In this document: positions 17,156-25,863 of the stretch, one piece after another
How the letters are laid out: every line of letters begins with the position of its first letter
Numbering within the stretch: the stretch's first letter is position 1
Assembly: GCF_020181035.1 (NCBI RefSeq)
Contig: NZ_JAIQYY010000001.1
Coordinates: forward strand, 1,131 to 65,130
DNA: 64,000 bases
From: Streptomyces sp. CoH27
Lineage (GTDB): Bacteria; Actinomycetota; Actinomycetes; Streptomycetales; Streptomycetaceae
Direction: 5' to 3'
Notes under the pieces: generated by a model
The model's input: the letters and a program-made list of their open reading frames with translations, nothing else
The model's database searches: none
Told to the model about the DNA's origin: nothing
Program-made: the position numbers and the translations under genes

Positions 17156-18229
17156 ATGCCCATCCGCTCACTGATACGGCCCTGGCAACGCGCACTGCTC
17201 GCGACCGGAGCGGCCGCCGCGCTCAGCGTCGGCGTGCTCACCGGCGCGGCACCCGCCGCCCCGGCGGCCACCTCGCTGCCGTGCGACCTCTACGCCGCCG
17301 GCGGCACCCCCTGCGTGGCGGCACACAGCACCACACGCGCGCTGTACTCCTCGTACAAAGGCCCGCTGTACCAGGTCCGCCGGGCCTCCGACAACGCCAC
17401 CCGCGACATCGGCGTCCTGAGCACCGGCGGATACGCCAACGCCGCCGCCCAGGACTCCTTCTGTGCCGGTACGACCTGCCTCATCACCGTCATCTACGAC
17501 CAGTCCGGCCACGGCAACCGCCTCACCCAGGCACCCCCCGGCGGCTTCTCCGGCCCGGCGGCCGGCGGCTACGACAACCTCGCCAACGCCACCGCCGCAC
17601 CGATCACCATCGGCGGCCACAAGGCCTACGGCGTCTACGTCGCCCCGGGCACCGGGTACCGCAACAACAGCACCAACGGCGTCGCGAAGGGCGACCAGCC
17701 CGAAGGCATGTACGCCGTGCTCGACGGCACCCACTACAACGGCGGCTGCTGCTTCGACTACGGCAACGCCGAGACCAACAGCCGGGACAACGGCAACGGC
17801 ACCATGGAAGCCATCTACTTCGGCAACATCAAGGTCTGGGGCTACGGATCGGGCAACGGCCCCTGGATCATGGCCGACCTCGAAAACGGCCTGTTCTCCG
17901 GCGTGAACCAGCACTACAACGCGGGCGACCCCTCCATCAGCCACCGCTATCTGACGGCCGTCGTCAAGGGCGAGCCCAACCACTGGGCCATCCGCGGCGG
18001 CAACGCCCAGTCCGGCGGCCTGTCGACCTTCTACAGCGGCACCCGTCCCAACGTCTCGGGCTACAACCCGATGAAGAAGGAGGGCGCCATCATCCTCGGC
18101 ATCGGCGGTGACAACAGCCACGGCTCCGCCGGCACCTTCTACGAAGGCGTCATGACCTCCGGCTACCCGTCGGACTCCACCGAGAGCGCGGTCCAGGCCA
18201 GCATCACGGCCGCCGGCTACGGGAAGTAG
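17156..18229 (+). CDS. Secreted alpha-L-arabinofuranosidase, GH54 catalytic domain
   Basis: A 357-aa extracellular enzyme releasing arabinose from arabinan or arabinoxylan side chains. The start is fixed by GAAGGAG, 7 nt before ATG. A signal peptide runs to about residue 40 (SLIRPWQRALLATGAAAALS, then APAAPAATS). The rest matches the catalytic domain of arabinofuranosidase B (PF09206): LPCDLYAAGGTPCVAAHSTT at its start, LITVIYDQSGHGN, NGTMEAIYFGN and GIGGDNSHGSAGTFYEGVM at the end. By resemblance I place the nucleophile at E218 in TMEAIYFGN; I cannot place the acid/base with certainty. The usual C-terminal CBM42 arabinose-binding domain is missing. A strong hairpin follows. Confidence 0.85.
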   Translation: MPIRSLIRPWQRALLATGAAAALSVGVLTGAAPAAPAATSLPCDLYAAGGTPCVAAHSTTRALYSSYKGPLYQVRRASDNATRDIGVLSTGGYANAAAQDSFCAGTTCLITVIYDQSGHGNRLTQAPPGGFSGPAAGGYDNLANATAAPITIGGHKAYGVYVAPGTGYRNNSTNGVAKGDQPEGMYAVLDGTHYNGGCCFDYGNAETNSRDNGNGTMEAIYFGNIKVWGYGSGNGPWIMADLENGLFSGVNQHYNAGDPSISHRYLTAVVKGEPNHWAIRGGNAQSGGLSTFYSGTRPNVSGYNPMKKEGAIILGIGGDNSHGSAGTFYEGVMTSGYPSDSTESAVQASITAAGYGK

Positions 18230-18252
18230 ACCGGGCGCTCCCCGAACACACC

Positions 18253-18287
18253 GAACGGGCCCGTGCCGGCGTGGCGCGGGCCCGTTC
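18253..18287 (+). terminator. Strong hairpin after the GH54 gene
   Basis: GAACGGGCCCG (18253-18263) pairs perfectly with CGGGCCCGTTC (18277-18287) around a 13-nt loop, 24 bp after the stop codon. Confidence 0.75.
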
Positions 18288-18298
18288 GTCCTGAGTGT

Positions 18299-18421
18299 CA
18301 CCAGGTGACGGGCAGTTCCCGTACCCCGTGGACCGCGCGCCCCTCGAAGGCCGGCTCCTCCGGGGCAGGGTCGGCGAGGCGTAGGTCCGGCAGTCGGTCG
18401 ATGGTACTGACGGCCTCGTCA
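18299..18421 (-). pseudogene. C-terminal fragment of a cytochrome P450
   Basis: A minus-strand frame reads AVSTIDRLPDLRLADPAPEE, then PAFEGRAVHGVRELPVTW and stop. This is the standard end of bacterial P450s (FPGLRLA...FRGLxxLPVTW). Only about 40 codons exist; the frame starts right at the stop codon of the upstream membrane-protein gene, so the rest of the P450 was deleted. It has no heme-binding Cys and cannot function. Confidence 0.6.
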
Positions 18422-19735
18422 GGCGGGCGCCTGGGCGGGGGGTGACTCGTCGGCCGGCGCCGCGGCCAGGAACTCCACCACGGCCAGCACGAACAGCAGA
18501 CACAGGGCGATGCCGACGACGACCCAGCCGGTGGGGTACGTCCACAGGAGGTAGACCACCAGCGACGCGGCCACCAGCAGCCAGGTGATCCAGGTGCGGT
18601 AGCGGCGTACGAAGGGACCGACCGGGCCGGTGCGCAGACCGGCGTGGTCGGCGGTGGCGCGGACCGCGCCGATGCCGGAGGTCCACAACCGCCGTACGAG
18701 TCCGGCGTACCGGCCCGGGCCGGTGAGCCAGGCGCCCAGGGCCACGACGACGGCGAGGGCCACGACCATGCGCACGGCGGTCTGGAGGAAGTGGGTCAGC
18801 GCGTCGTACACGGCACCGGCCGCCTTCGGGGAGACATCGGCGGGCAGCCGGTCGAGATAGATCACGCGGAACACGCGCAGTCCGATGCCGAGGACGCCGG
18901 TGGCGACGGCGACACCGAGGCAGCCCGCGACCAGGGCCCGGCGCCGCCGGACCGAGAGCAGTACACCGGCGGCGACCAGCAGCACGGCCAGCACCGGAAG
19001 CCAGTTCCCGGCGAGTTGGAGCAGCCGTACATACGTCTTGACCTTGCCGACCTCGTCCGATCTGACGAGGGTGATGTCGGTGTGCACCGCGGGGATGTGC
19101 CCGGCGACGGTCATGCCGGCGTCGACGAGACGCTGCTTGACGCGGTCGATGACCGGGCCGAGGTCGAGGGTGACGGCGTTGTTCTTCAGCTGGATCGCGC
19201 CGCCGCCGCTGCCGGTGAGGGCTTTGTCGAGGGTGCTGTGGATCCGGCGGTTGCCTTCGAACCAGACGGTCTTGAAGGCGTCCGACGCGGCGACCTTCCG
19301 GGCCTGGTCGTGGACGAAGCTGCGTACGGCGCCTTCCAGGGCGTCGCCCAGCCTGCCGCCCAGCGCCCGCTTCAGGCGGGGCAGGTCCTGGGGTACCACG
19401 CCCGACAGCAGGGAGGGCAGGTCGAGGTGGGTCATGAGCGCGTCGGTGGCCCGGTTGGCGATGGCGTTCTGCACATCGGGGTTCGAGGCGAGCGGGGCGA
19501 CCGTGGCCACGTAGCGGCCGGTGTCGTCCACCTCGTCGGCCGCCCACGCGGCGACGACGGAGAGCGGGGCGAGCACACAGCCGATGACGATGAGCACCGC
19601 GGCCACGAAGGATGAGACGCGGTGCCGGGGCGGCCGGGCCCGCGCGTTTTCGAGAGCCGCCACCCGTGCCCGCAGTGCGGCCATCTCCGACCGTTCCGGG
19701 CGTTCGTCCGCGTCGCCGCCGCTGCCTTCCGTCAC
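18419..19735 (-). CDS. Integral membrane protein of unknown function (438 aa)
   Basis: The GTG start lies after GGGAGG. The N-terminus is acidic and then forms a short coiled coil (MAALRARVAALENARA). A transmembrane helix (FVAAVLIVIGCVLAPLSVVA) is followed by an extracellular region of about 180 residues beginning DEVDDTGRYVATVAPLASNP. Then come about four more helices (WLPVLAVLLVAAGVLL, MVVALAVVVALGAWL, WLLVAASLVVYLLW, WVVVGIALCLLFVLAVVEFL). Proteins of this layout are common hypothetical membrane proteins in Streptomyces; I do not know the function. The P450 fragment abuts its 3' end, so a deletion joined here. Confidence 0.75.
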   Translation of the reverse strand: MTEGSGGDADERPERSEMAALRARVAALENARARPPRHRVSSFVAAVLIVIGCVLAPLSVVAAWAADEVDDTGRYVATVAPLASNPDVQNAIANRATDALMTHLDLPSLLSGVVPQDLPRLKRALGGRLGDALEGAVRSFVHDQARKVAASDAFKTVWFEGNRRIHSTLDKALTGSGGGAIQLKNNAVTLDLGPVIDRVKQRLVDAGMTVAGHIPAVHTDITLVRSDEVGKVKTYVRLLQLAGNWLPVLAVLLVAAGVLLSVRRRRALVAGCLGVAVATGVLGIGLRVFRVIYLDRLPADVSPKAAGAVYDALTHFLQTAVRMVVALAVVVALGAWLTGPGRYAGLVRRLWTSGIGAVRATADHAGLRTGPVGPFVRRYRTWITWLLVAASLVVYLLWTYPTGWVVVGIALCLLFVLAVVEFLAAAPADESPPAQAPA

Positions 19736-19989
19736 CGTGCCTCCCGTTCGTCTCCGACCCCTCTGCCTGCCAGCCGACCCGCTTCGGGGCAGCGGCGCGA
19801 GCAGGAGTGAGCCGTCCGGGTCACCGCCACGGACGACCGGGCGGAAGCCGCCAGGCGCCCGCCGTTCCGGCGCCGGAAGCAGGCGCAGGCGCAGGCGGGG
19901 AGAGGCTGGCCAGTGGTGTCCGGCTGCCCGGCGCCGACGGCCCGTCGCCATGCCTCCGACTCCGCCGGGGGCGAGGACGCGGGCCATTC

Positions 19990-20530
19990 GGGGGCACGGC
20001 TGGCCCGGGCTCGTATCGCGAGCAGCGGCAGGACGAGCACCGGGAGCATCGCGGCACCGACCAGCGCCGCGGCCTCGTGCCGAGCACCTTCTGGTCCACG
20101 CCGATGGTCGTGATGGCCACGCCGAGGGGCAGGCAGGTGGCGGCGAAGAGCGTGAGCGCCGTACGGCCGCCGCGGCGCATGCCACGCGGGGCCAGGGGGT
20201 GCACCGGGCCACCTCGCACGAGGAGGGACAGCAGCAGGAACACGGAAGGGGCAGGAGGGCACGGCCGAGGGAGCAGGGCGAGCAGGTCGAGCGGCGTACT
20301 CGTCAGCGCGGTGCCGGTGACGAACGCCTTGAACGTCTGGCCTCCGCTGACGGCGAAGCCGAGGCCGGCGGCGAGGGAGAGCAGACAGGCTCCCAGGGCA
20401 CGGCGCAGGGTGCCGCCCTGGATCCGTGCGAACTCGGTCTCGTATCCGGCGAGGAAGATCGGCGCCGCACTCGCGGAGATGCCGCCGCTGCGACGGTACG
20501 TGCGGCGGTAGCGGACCGCGCCGGCACGGA
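19990..20530 (-). pseudogene. Relic of cation/proton antiporter (CPA2-like), truncated
   Basis: Minus-strand frames give APIFLAGYETEFARIQGGTL and ALGACLLSLAAGLGFAVSGG, then VFLLLSLLVRGGP with LTLFAATCLPLGVAITTIGV, and after a frameshift LVGAAMLPVLVLPLLAIRAR. Order and spacing are those of the later helices of Na+/H+ or K+/H+ antiporters. No start and no N-terminal half are present. It lies between the membrane-protein gene and the LacI gene, filling what would be an 800-bp gap. Confidence 0.55.
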
Positions 20531-20549
20531 TGCCCCCGCCGGCGCCCGG

Positions 20550-21641
20550 TCAGCCGCGAGGCGGGGCGGTGCTGTGCCTGATCACCAGCCGGACCGGGAC
20601 GAGGTCGGTGCCGGGCCGGGAGTCGTCACGGGTGCGGATCTGGCGCAGGGCTCCCTGGACGCAGCGGCGTCCCACCTCCGCGAAGTCCTGGTGGACCGTG
20701 GTGAGGGGCGGGATGAAGAAGGCGGCGTCGGGGGTGTCGTCGAAGCCGACGACGCTGATGTCGGAGGGGACGGACAGGCCGCGTTCGTGGAAGGCGCGCA
20801 GCAGCCCGAGGGCCATCTGGTCGTTGGAGGCGAACACGGCGGTGCAGCCGGGTTCCTGGGCGAGGGCGAGTCCTGCCGCGTGGCCGGACTCGGCCGACCA
20901 GTCGCCGTGCAGGGGCGCGGGGACCGGGCGTCCTGCCTCCTGAAGGACCGCGCGCCAGGCCTCGGTGCGGCGTTGCCCGGCGTAGGAGGTCTCGGGGCCG
21001 GACACATGCCATACGGTCCGGTGACCCAGGTCGAGCAGGTGCCTGACGGCCTGGCGGGCGCCGTCGGCCTGGTCGGTGTCGACCACGCTGTAGCGGTCGC
21101 CGGCATCCGAGTCGACGACGACCACGTGGACGCCCGGGGGCAGTTGCACGGTGCCGGTGTCGAGCAGGTGGCTCTCCATGATGACGATGACGGCGTCGAC
21201 GGCCAGCTCGCCCATGCGGGTGAAAGCGCCCAGCACGTTGTCCTGCGTGGGGATGTCGATGGGGATCAGCGTGATGGCGTATCCCTCGGCCGCGGCGTGG
21301 GTGGCGATCGCCTCGACGGTACGGCTGTTGCCCGTGGTGGACAGGTTGAAAAGGATCACGCCGATGGTGTTGAACTGGCCGTACCGCAGGGCGCGCGCGG
21401 CACTGTTGGGCCGGTAGCCCAGCTGTCGCATGGCGGCGAGCACCTGTTCGCGGGTGGAGTCGATCACCCCGGCGTGGCCGTTGGCGACCCGGGAGACCGT
21501 CTGCGACGAGACGCCCGCCAGCTTGGCCACGTCCGCCATGGAGACACGCTGTCTGCGGCGCCCGCCGGGCACGCCGGAGCCGCCTCGCCACACACCGCCC
21601 GCCGGCGGCGGGACCCGCTGCTCCGCCTCGTTCGGGTTCAT
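20550..21641 (-). CDS. LacI-family transcriptional regulator
   Basis: A 363-aa sugar-responsive repressor. The helix-turn-helix reads MADVAKLAGVSSQTVSRVAN, then the hinge LGYRPNSAARALR. The periplasmic-binding-protein-like effector domain fills the rest, with VVGFDDTPDAAFFIPPLTTV near the C-terminus as expected. I take ATG 21641; a GTG at 21671 would add ten Gly/Ser residues. It is divergent from a secreted GH5 glycanase, and the 303-bp gap holds the perfect palindrome TGTTTACGTAAACA and a near copy, the usual arrangement for a local LacI regulator controlling itself and the enzyme. The inducer is unknown. Confidence 0.9.
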   Translation of the reverse strand: MNPNEAEQRVPPPAGGVWRGGSGVPGGRRRQRVSMADVAKLAGVSSQTVSRVANGHAGVIDSTREQVLAAMRQLGYRPNSAARALRYGQFNTIGVILFNLSTTGNSRTVEAIATHAAAEGYAITLIPIDIPTQDNVLGAFTRMGELAVDAVIVIMESHLLDTGTVQLPPGVHVVVVDSDAGDRYSVVDTDQADGARQAVRHLLDLGHRTVWHVSGPETSYAGQRRTEAWRAVLQEAGRPVPAPLHGDWSAESGHAAGLALAQEPGCTAVFASNDQMALGLLRAFHERGLSVPSDISVVGFDDTPDAAFFIPPLTTVHQDFAEVGRRCVQGALRQIRTRDDSRPGTDLVPVRLVIRHSTAPPRG

Positions 21642-21737
21642 CGCGCCACCACTCCCACCTGATCCACGCACCCGGATGTTACGCGTGGGAAAACCTTGAC
21701 GACCGCTGGAGCGGGTGCCACGATTCCGACGCCTTCG

Positions 21738-21751
21738 TGTTTACGTAAACA
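21738..21751. promoter_or_regulatory. Candidate LacI operator, TGTTTACGTAAACA
   Basis: A perfect 14-bp palindrome with the central CG typical of LacI-family sites, between the LacI gene and the GH5 gene. A second site matching 12 of 14 bases lies 69 bp further on. Confidence 0.65.
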
Positions 21752-21806
21752 TTCTGCCTGCGACCGGTACGGACGGAGATCCCGTCCCGGTTCTGGCGCA
21801 CCAGGA

Positions 21807-21820
21807 TGTTTACGTGACCA
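21807..21820. promoter_or_regulatory. Second candidate LacI operator, TGTTTACGTGACCA
   Basis: Matches the upstream palindrome at 12 of 14 positions, keeping one half-site perfect. The 69-bp spacing (between six and seven helical turns) would allow looping or cooperative binding. Confidence 0.5.
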
Positions 21821-21944
21821 TCATGCCGTGCCGCAGCCGGCCCGAGGAGCCTCCGGGGAGGTCCCGGTGCGCCTGGCCCGGCATCCCTGCGACCTGTCCC
21901 GCGCGCCCGTCCCCGAGCCGCACTCTCCCGAAAGGGCACGTCCG

Positions 21945-23003
21945 ATGCGCAAGTCCCCCGCCAGAGCCCGTTTCGCGCCCCGCCTGCGCGCCGCCTTCGT
22001 CGCGGTCGCGATCGCCGCGGTCAGCGGTACGACGCTCGCCGGCAGTCCCGCCTCCGCCGCCGTGCCGGGCACCGGAACGACCCAGTTCAAGGGCGTCAAC
22101 TGGGCCGACCCCCGCGACAACTACGCCGACGACTACCTGCACCTGTCCGGTCTGTCGCTCTCCGACGACTACGCGCAGACCTACGCGAAGTCGAGCCGGA
22201 TCATCGAGGCCTTCCGTGCGAACCTCGGCGCCAACACGGTGCGGCTGCCCGTCAACCCGTACACGGTCAACGGCGCCTACTGGAAGTCGTACCGAGCCGT
22301 CATCGACGCGGCGACGGCCCGCGGCTTCAAGGTGATCCTCTCCTACTGGGAGGGCACGGGCGCCCAGAAGGACGGGTTCATCGACGACCCCAGCACCTTC
22401 TGGCCCATGTGGGACACGGTGGTGAAGACCTACACGGGCAATCGGCTCGTCTATTTCGAGCCGATGAACGAGCCGCACGGATACACCGACAGCCAGTGGG
22501 CCGACATCGCCGCGAAGTGGCTGGCGACCTACCCCTCGGTCCCGCGCGACCGTGTCTTCGTCAGCGGCGCGGGCTACAACGACCACGTCACCTCGGTGTG
22601 CGCCGACCCGCGTCTGAAGGGCACCTACCTGTCGCTGCACCACTACGGGTTCTGGAAGAGCTACGCGACCTACGACCAGTGGGTGGCCGACCTCAAGGAA
22701 CGCCTCGGCGACTGCGCGAACCGGACGGTCGCCGACGAGTTCGGCGCCCCGATGACCACGGGCCTCGACTACGACAAGCCGGCTCCCGACAACAACTCGG
22801 TCAACTTCATCCAGGCCGACACCGACACCTTCCGCAAACTCGGGATGGGGTCGGTCTACTGGCCCGGCCTGCGCACCGACGACACCTACTCGATCCAGAC
22901 CCTGACCGGCACCACGGCCCGCCCCTGGCTCGCCACCACCAACCAGTCCGGTGCCGACCGGCTCGCCTGGGGCTGGGGCCGGGGCAGGCCCGTCGGCCAC
23001 TGA
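21945..23003 (+). CDS. Secreted GH5 family glycanase (cellulase-type)
   Basis: A 352-aa extracellular beta-glycanase. A signal peptide ends near APASA-type sequence at about residue 39 (TTLAGSPASAA). The (beta/alpha)8 clan GH-A fold shows GVNWADPRDN at the start, NTVRLPVNP, the acid/base Glu in FEPMNEPHG (E176), LHHYGFW with the conserved His, and the nucleophile Glu in VADEFGAP (E265). There is no carbohydrate-binding module. GAAAGGG precedes the ATG. It is divergent from a LacI gene and probably repressed by it. The exact polymer (beta-glucan or another beta-linked glycan) is not readable from sequence. Confidence 0.85.
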   Translation: MRKSPARARFAPRLRAAFVAVAIAAVSGTTLAGSPASAAVPGTGTTQFKGVNWADPRDNYADDYLHLSGLSLSDDYAQTYAKSSRIIEAFRANLGANTVRLPVNPYTVNGAYWKSYRAVIDAATARGFKVILSYWEGTGAQKDGFIDDPSTFWPMWDTVVKTYTGNRLVYFEPMNEPHGYTDSQWADIAAKWLATYPSVPRDRVFVSGAGYNDHVTSVCADPRLKGTYLSLHHYGFWKSYATYDQWVADLKERLGDCANRTVADEFGAPMTTGLDYDKPAPDNNSVNFIQADTDTFRKLGMGSVYWPGLRTDDTYSIQTLTGTTARPWLATTNQSGADRLAWGWGRGRPVGH

Positions 23004-23168
23004 ACAAGCCTCGTACGCGAAGGACTTGGCGGAGCGTCTGATCGTCCGCAGCCGGTCCCTGGCCGCCCTCGCGGGTACCGGGGGCCGGCTTCCCGCGTAC
23101 CTCCTGCTGACCGGTGGCGCGACCCCGCAGACCACCACCGCCGAAGGCTAGCCGGATACGGCGAGGTG
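23004..23168. other. Intergenic with an unassigned open end
   Basis: A plus-strand frame reads AKDLAERLIVRSRSLAALAG and GGRLPAYLLLTGG before a stop near 23151. It has a coding look but no start, and I do not recognise it. Confidence 0.25.
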
Positions 23169-23310
23169 TCAGGCGTCCGACAGCAGGTGCAGGCACAGGA
23201 CGAGTTGGAGTTCCAGGGCCTGCTCCGGGATGTCCCAGTCCGGGCCGAGCAGGGCCTGTGAGGTCCTGGGCCGTGGCGCCGCCGCGCCGCGCCTCGACGG
23301 CCATGGCTCC
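23169..23310 (-). pseudogene. C-terminal fragment of a PucR-type regulator
   Basis: The minus-strand frame ends ALLGPDWDIPEQALELQLVL, then CLHLLSDA and stop. This is the helix after the HTH_30 domain in PucR/CdaR-family regulators (LGP...PERALELQLALRL). Only about 35 codons remain in phase; the sequence before them is scrambled. Confidence 0.45.
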
Positions 23311-23458
23311 GAATTCCTCGGCGGGCGGCGCCCGATGCGAGGAGTTCGGCGAGGCGACGCAGGTGAGGGGCGGCGGACGGGGGTTTCGGTGACACGGCGA
23401 GCCATCGTCGGGAGTGGGCGAGGCGACGGGACCGAGTCAGGGCGCGGGGCGGGGCCGG

Positions 23459-23502
23459 GTCTCCTGACGGAAGGAGACCAGGCCCCTCCCGTCAGGAGAC
23501 CG
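23459..23502 (-). terminator. Hairpin after the MHS transporter gene
   Basis: GGTCTCCTGACGG (23459-23471) and CCGTCAGGAGACC (23490-23502) form a perfect 13-bp stem, starting 13 bp past the transporter's stop codon on the minus strand. Confidence 0.7.
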
Positions 23503-23514
23503 GGGCCTCGCGGG

Positions 23515-24894
23515 TCAGGCGGAGGCGGCCCGCTGCTGGTCCGTGGCGGGCCGTGGGGCGGGGCCGTCCGGCTCGATGGCCGCGAGGTCGCTGCCGCGGG
23601 TTTCCCGGGCGGCGAGGACGGCGATCACGGTGATCAGGGCAGCAAGGCCGACGTACACCGAGATCGGGGTGGCGGTGCCGTAGGAGCCGAGCAGGGCGGT
23701 GGCGATCAGCGGGGCCGGGGCACCGGCCGCCACCGAGGACAGCTGGGCGCCGATGGAGGCGCCGGTGTACCGCATCCGGGTGGCGAACAGCTCGGAGAAG
23801 AACGCCGCCTGCGGGGCGTACATGGCGCTGTGAAAGACCAGGCCGACGGTGACGGCGAGTACGAGCGCGGGGAAGGAGCGGGTGTCGAGCAGGCCGAAGA
23901 ACGCCCAGGACCACAGGCCCACGCCGACGGCGCCCACCAGGTACACCGGCTTGCGGCCGACCCGGTCGGAGAGGGCGCCGAACAGCGGGATCAGGCAGAA
24001 CTGCACGGCGGAGCCGATCAGTACGGCGTTCAGTGACGTCTGTTTGCCGAGCTTGAGGTGCTCCACGCAGTAGGTGAGGACGAAGGCGGTGATCACGTAG
24101 TAGGAGATGTTCTCGGCCATCCGGGCGCCCATCGCGACCAGGACGTCGCGCCAGTGGCTTCGCAGCACCGCGACGAACGGCGGCTGCTCGGCCCGTTGTT
24201 CGGCCTTGCGCTGCTCGGCCTTGGCCAGTGCCTCCTTGAACAGCGGGGACTCGTCGACGGACAGTCGGATCCACAGGCCGATCATGACGAGTACGGCCGA
24301 GAGCAGGAACGGCACGCGCCAGCCCCAGGAGTTGAACGCGTCGTCGCTCAGCAGGCTGGTCATCAGGGAGAGGACGCCGACGGCGAGCAGGTTGCCGGCC
24401 GGTGCGCCGCCCTGTGGCCAGGAGGCCCAGAACCCGCGCCTTCGCGGATCGCCGTGTTCGGACACGAGCAGGACGGCGCCGCCCCACTCGCCGCCTAGGG
24501 CGAAGCCCTGGATCAGGCGGAGGGTGGTGAGCAGCAGGGGTGCCGCGGCGCCGATGGAGTCGTAGCCGGGGACGCAGCCGATCAGAGCGGTGGAGCCGCC
24601 CATCATCAGCAGGCTGATCACCAGCAGTTTCTTACGGCCGAGACGGTCGCCGAAGTGCCCGAAGACCACAGCGCCGATCGGTCGGGCCGCGAAGCCGATG
24701 GCGTAGGTGAGGAAGGAGAGCAGGGTGCCGGTCAGCGGGTCCGACTCGGGGAAGAACACCCGGCCGAAGACCAGGGCGGCCGCCGAGCCGTAGAGGAAGT
24801 AGTCGTACCACTCGATGGTGGTGCCGATGAGGCTGGCGGCGACGATGCGGTGGAGCTTGGACGGGGCTGGTGGAGCGCTTGCGGGCGACGACAT
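23515..24894 (-). CDS. MFS transporter, metabolite:H+ symporter (MHS) family
   Basis: A 459-aa permease of the ShiA/KgtP/ProP type, importing an organic acid or related solute with protons. It starts LHRIVAASLIGTTIEWYDYF, the family's N-terminal signature. It has the loop motif GHFGDRLGRKKLL between helices 2 and 3, then LIQGFALGGEWGGAVLLVSE, DESPLFKEAL and a second GALSDRVGRKPV. Twelve hydrophobic segments are visible. AGGA precedes the ATG by a suitable distance. Its promoter region and first codons (24886-25081) are repeated almost exactly at 28949-29146. The substrate is not readable. Confidence 0.9.
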   Translation of the reverse strand: MSSPASAPPAPSKLHRIVAASLIGTTIEWYDYFLYGSAAALVFGRVFFPESDPLTGTLLSFLTYAIGFAARPIGAVVFGHFGDRLGRKKLLVISLLMMGGSTALIGCVPGYDSIGAAAPLLLTTLRLIQGFALGGEWGGAVLLVSEHGDPRRRGFWASWPQGGAPAGNLLAVGVLSLMTSLLSDDAFNSWGWRVPFLLSAVLVMIGLWIRLSVDESPLFKEALAKAEQRKAEQRAEQPPFVAVLRSHWRDVLVAMGARMAENISYYVITAFVLTYCVEHLKLGKQTSLNAVLIGSAVQFCLIPLFGALSDRVGRKPVYLVGAVGVGLWSWAFFGLLDTRSFPALVLAVTVGLVFHSAMYAPQAAFFSELFATRMRYTGASIGAQLSSVAAGAPAPLIATALLGSYGTATPISVYVGLAALITVIAVLAARETRGSDLAAIEPDGPAPRPATDQQRAASA

Positions 24895-25081
24895 CGGCAC
24901 CACTTCCTGGCGTTCGACGGGGACGTTTGCGTGTCGCCACACCGTAGGAACGCACAGGTCAGAGGCGTATGTGGTGGGACACCATAGTTCTGGGCGTCGG
25001 AGTGCGTGTGGCCACCATGGAGGCGCTGCCAGGTCCCCGGCGACGGCCGCAATGGGGCCGCGAAGGGCGCAGTCCGAGTTG
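24886..25081. repeat. 196-bp direct repeat, copy 1 (MHS promoter region)
   Basis: Covers the start codon, first codons and upstream region of the MHS gene. The second copy at 28949-29146 is in the same orientation and differs at about a dozen positions. Copy 1 is the functional context. Confidence 0.85.
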
Positions 25082-25307
25082 CGTTGTTCGGGCATGATTC
25101 GGGGGCGCCGTGCTGACTCCCGTGCTGGTTTGGTGCTGACTACGCAGCGTAGAACTCCGACATGAGCCGCAGATCGGGCGTCGCAGTGCTGGGAGTGACA
25201 CGCCGACCCGCATCACAACACTCGCCACGGCGGGGCAGCCGCGTCTGCAAAACCCGCGCACCTACACTGCGGCCCGGGTGCGCGCCCCGCAGTCAACCCG
25301 GCCTGCG
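25082..25307. other. No recognisable gene
   Basis: Between repeat copy 1 and the integrase fragment. No coding frame or clear signal seen. Confidence 0.4.
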
Positions 25308-25446
25308 TCAGGCCTCCTCGACGACTGCCTCGAACTCAAGAGGCAAGTTGAGCTCCGCATGCATCGTGAAGACGGTACCCATCAGAGACCTCAAACGCTC
25401 CGGAGCGTCAGGCATCACGTGCGCGTAGGTCTGATGGGTGATCCTC
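25308..25446 (-). pseudogene. C-terminal end of a tyrosine recombinase (integrase)
   Basis: The frame reads RITHQTYAHVMPDAPERL and RSLMGTVFTMHAELNLPLEF to a stop. TYAHVMPD carries the catalytic tyrosine in the setting typical of actinomycete phage-type integrases. Only the last 45 codons remain; upstream of about 25446 the sequence changes to unrelated DNA. It marks a former integration or excision event inside the segment bracketed by the direct repeats. Confidence 0.6.
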
Positions 25447-25830
25447 GGCTGGAGGCATACCGGGCGATGGGCGCCGAGGCCCGCCGGGGGTCCCTGCTCT
25501 CCTCGTACGCAACCGCCGACCCCCTCGCGGCCGTCACCGACCAGAGCGCTCTCGTGCACCAGTGGCTCGGCACCAACGACTGGGGCGACAACGGCACTGC
25601 GGACCAGTCGGTCTCCCAGCAGCCCACCGACACGTGGCGCGGCAGCGCCAACGGCCGCACCTGTACGCCATCGACGGCCTGCTCCACGCCTATTCCGGCG
25701 GGGCGCCACCGAGCTTCACCGACATCACGACCGACCCACCGGGCCGAACATGCGCGCGGTGGCATGGCAGTTCATGCTCGGACAGGCGGGTGCGGGAGGC
25801 GCACCGTGCGGGGAATGAGTCTCACAGCTT
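25447..25830 (+). other. Unassigned broken coding stretch
   Basis: Plus-strand frames read PRLEAYRAMGAEARRGSLLS, then VTDQSALVHQWLGTNDWGDN, and in another frame GPNMRAVAWQFMLGQAGAGG to a stop near 25818. The coding look with frame switches suggests a decayed gene. I do not recognise it. Confidence 0.3.
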
Positions 25831-25863
25831 GCGGCTGACAATCCTGCAGGGCGGGACCGATCC

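Noticed and set aside
19521..21662. A 713-codon plus-strand open frame
   Set aside because: Antisense shadow of the membrane-protein and LacI genes; composition is low-complexity and no start signal is present.
23459..23502. 13-bp inverted repeat considered as an operator
   Set aside because: It lies just past the stop codon of the MHS gene, so a terminator is the simpler reading.
25447..25830. Considered as an intact small gene
   Set aside because: No ribosome site, and the coding-like stretch changes frame, so it is better read as decayed.
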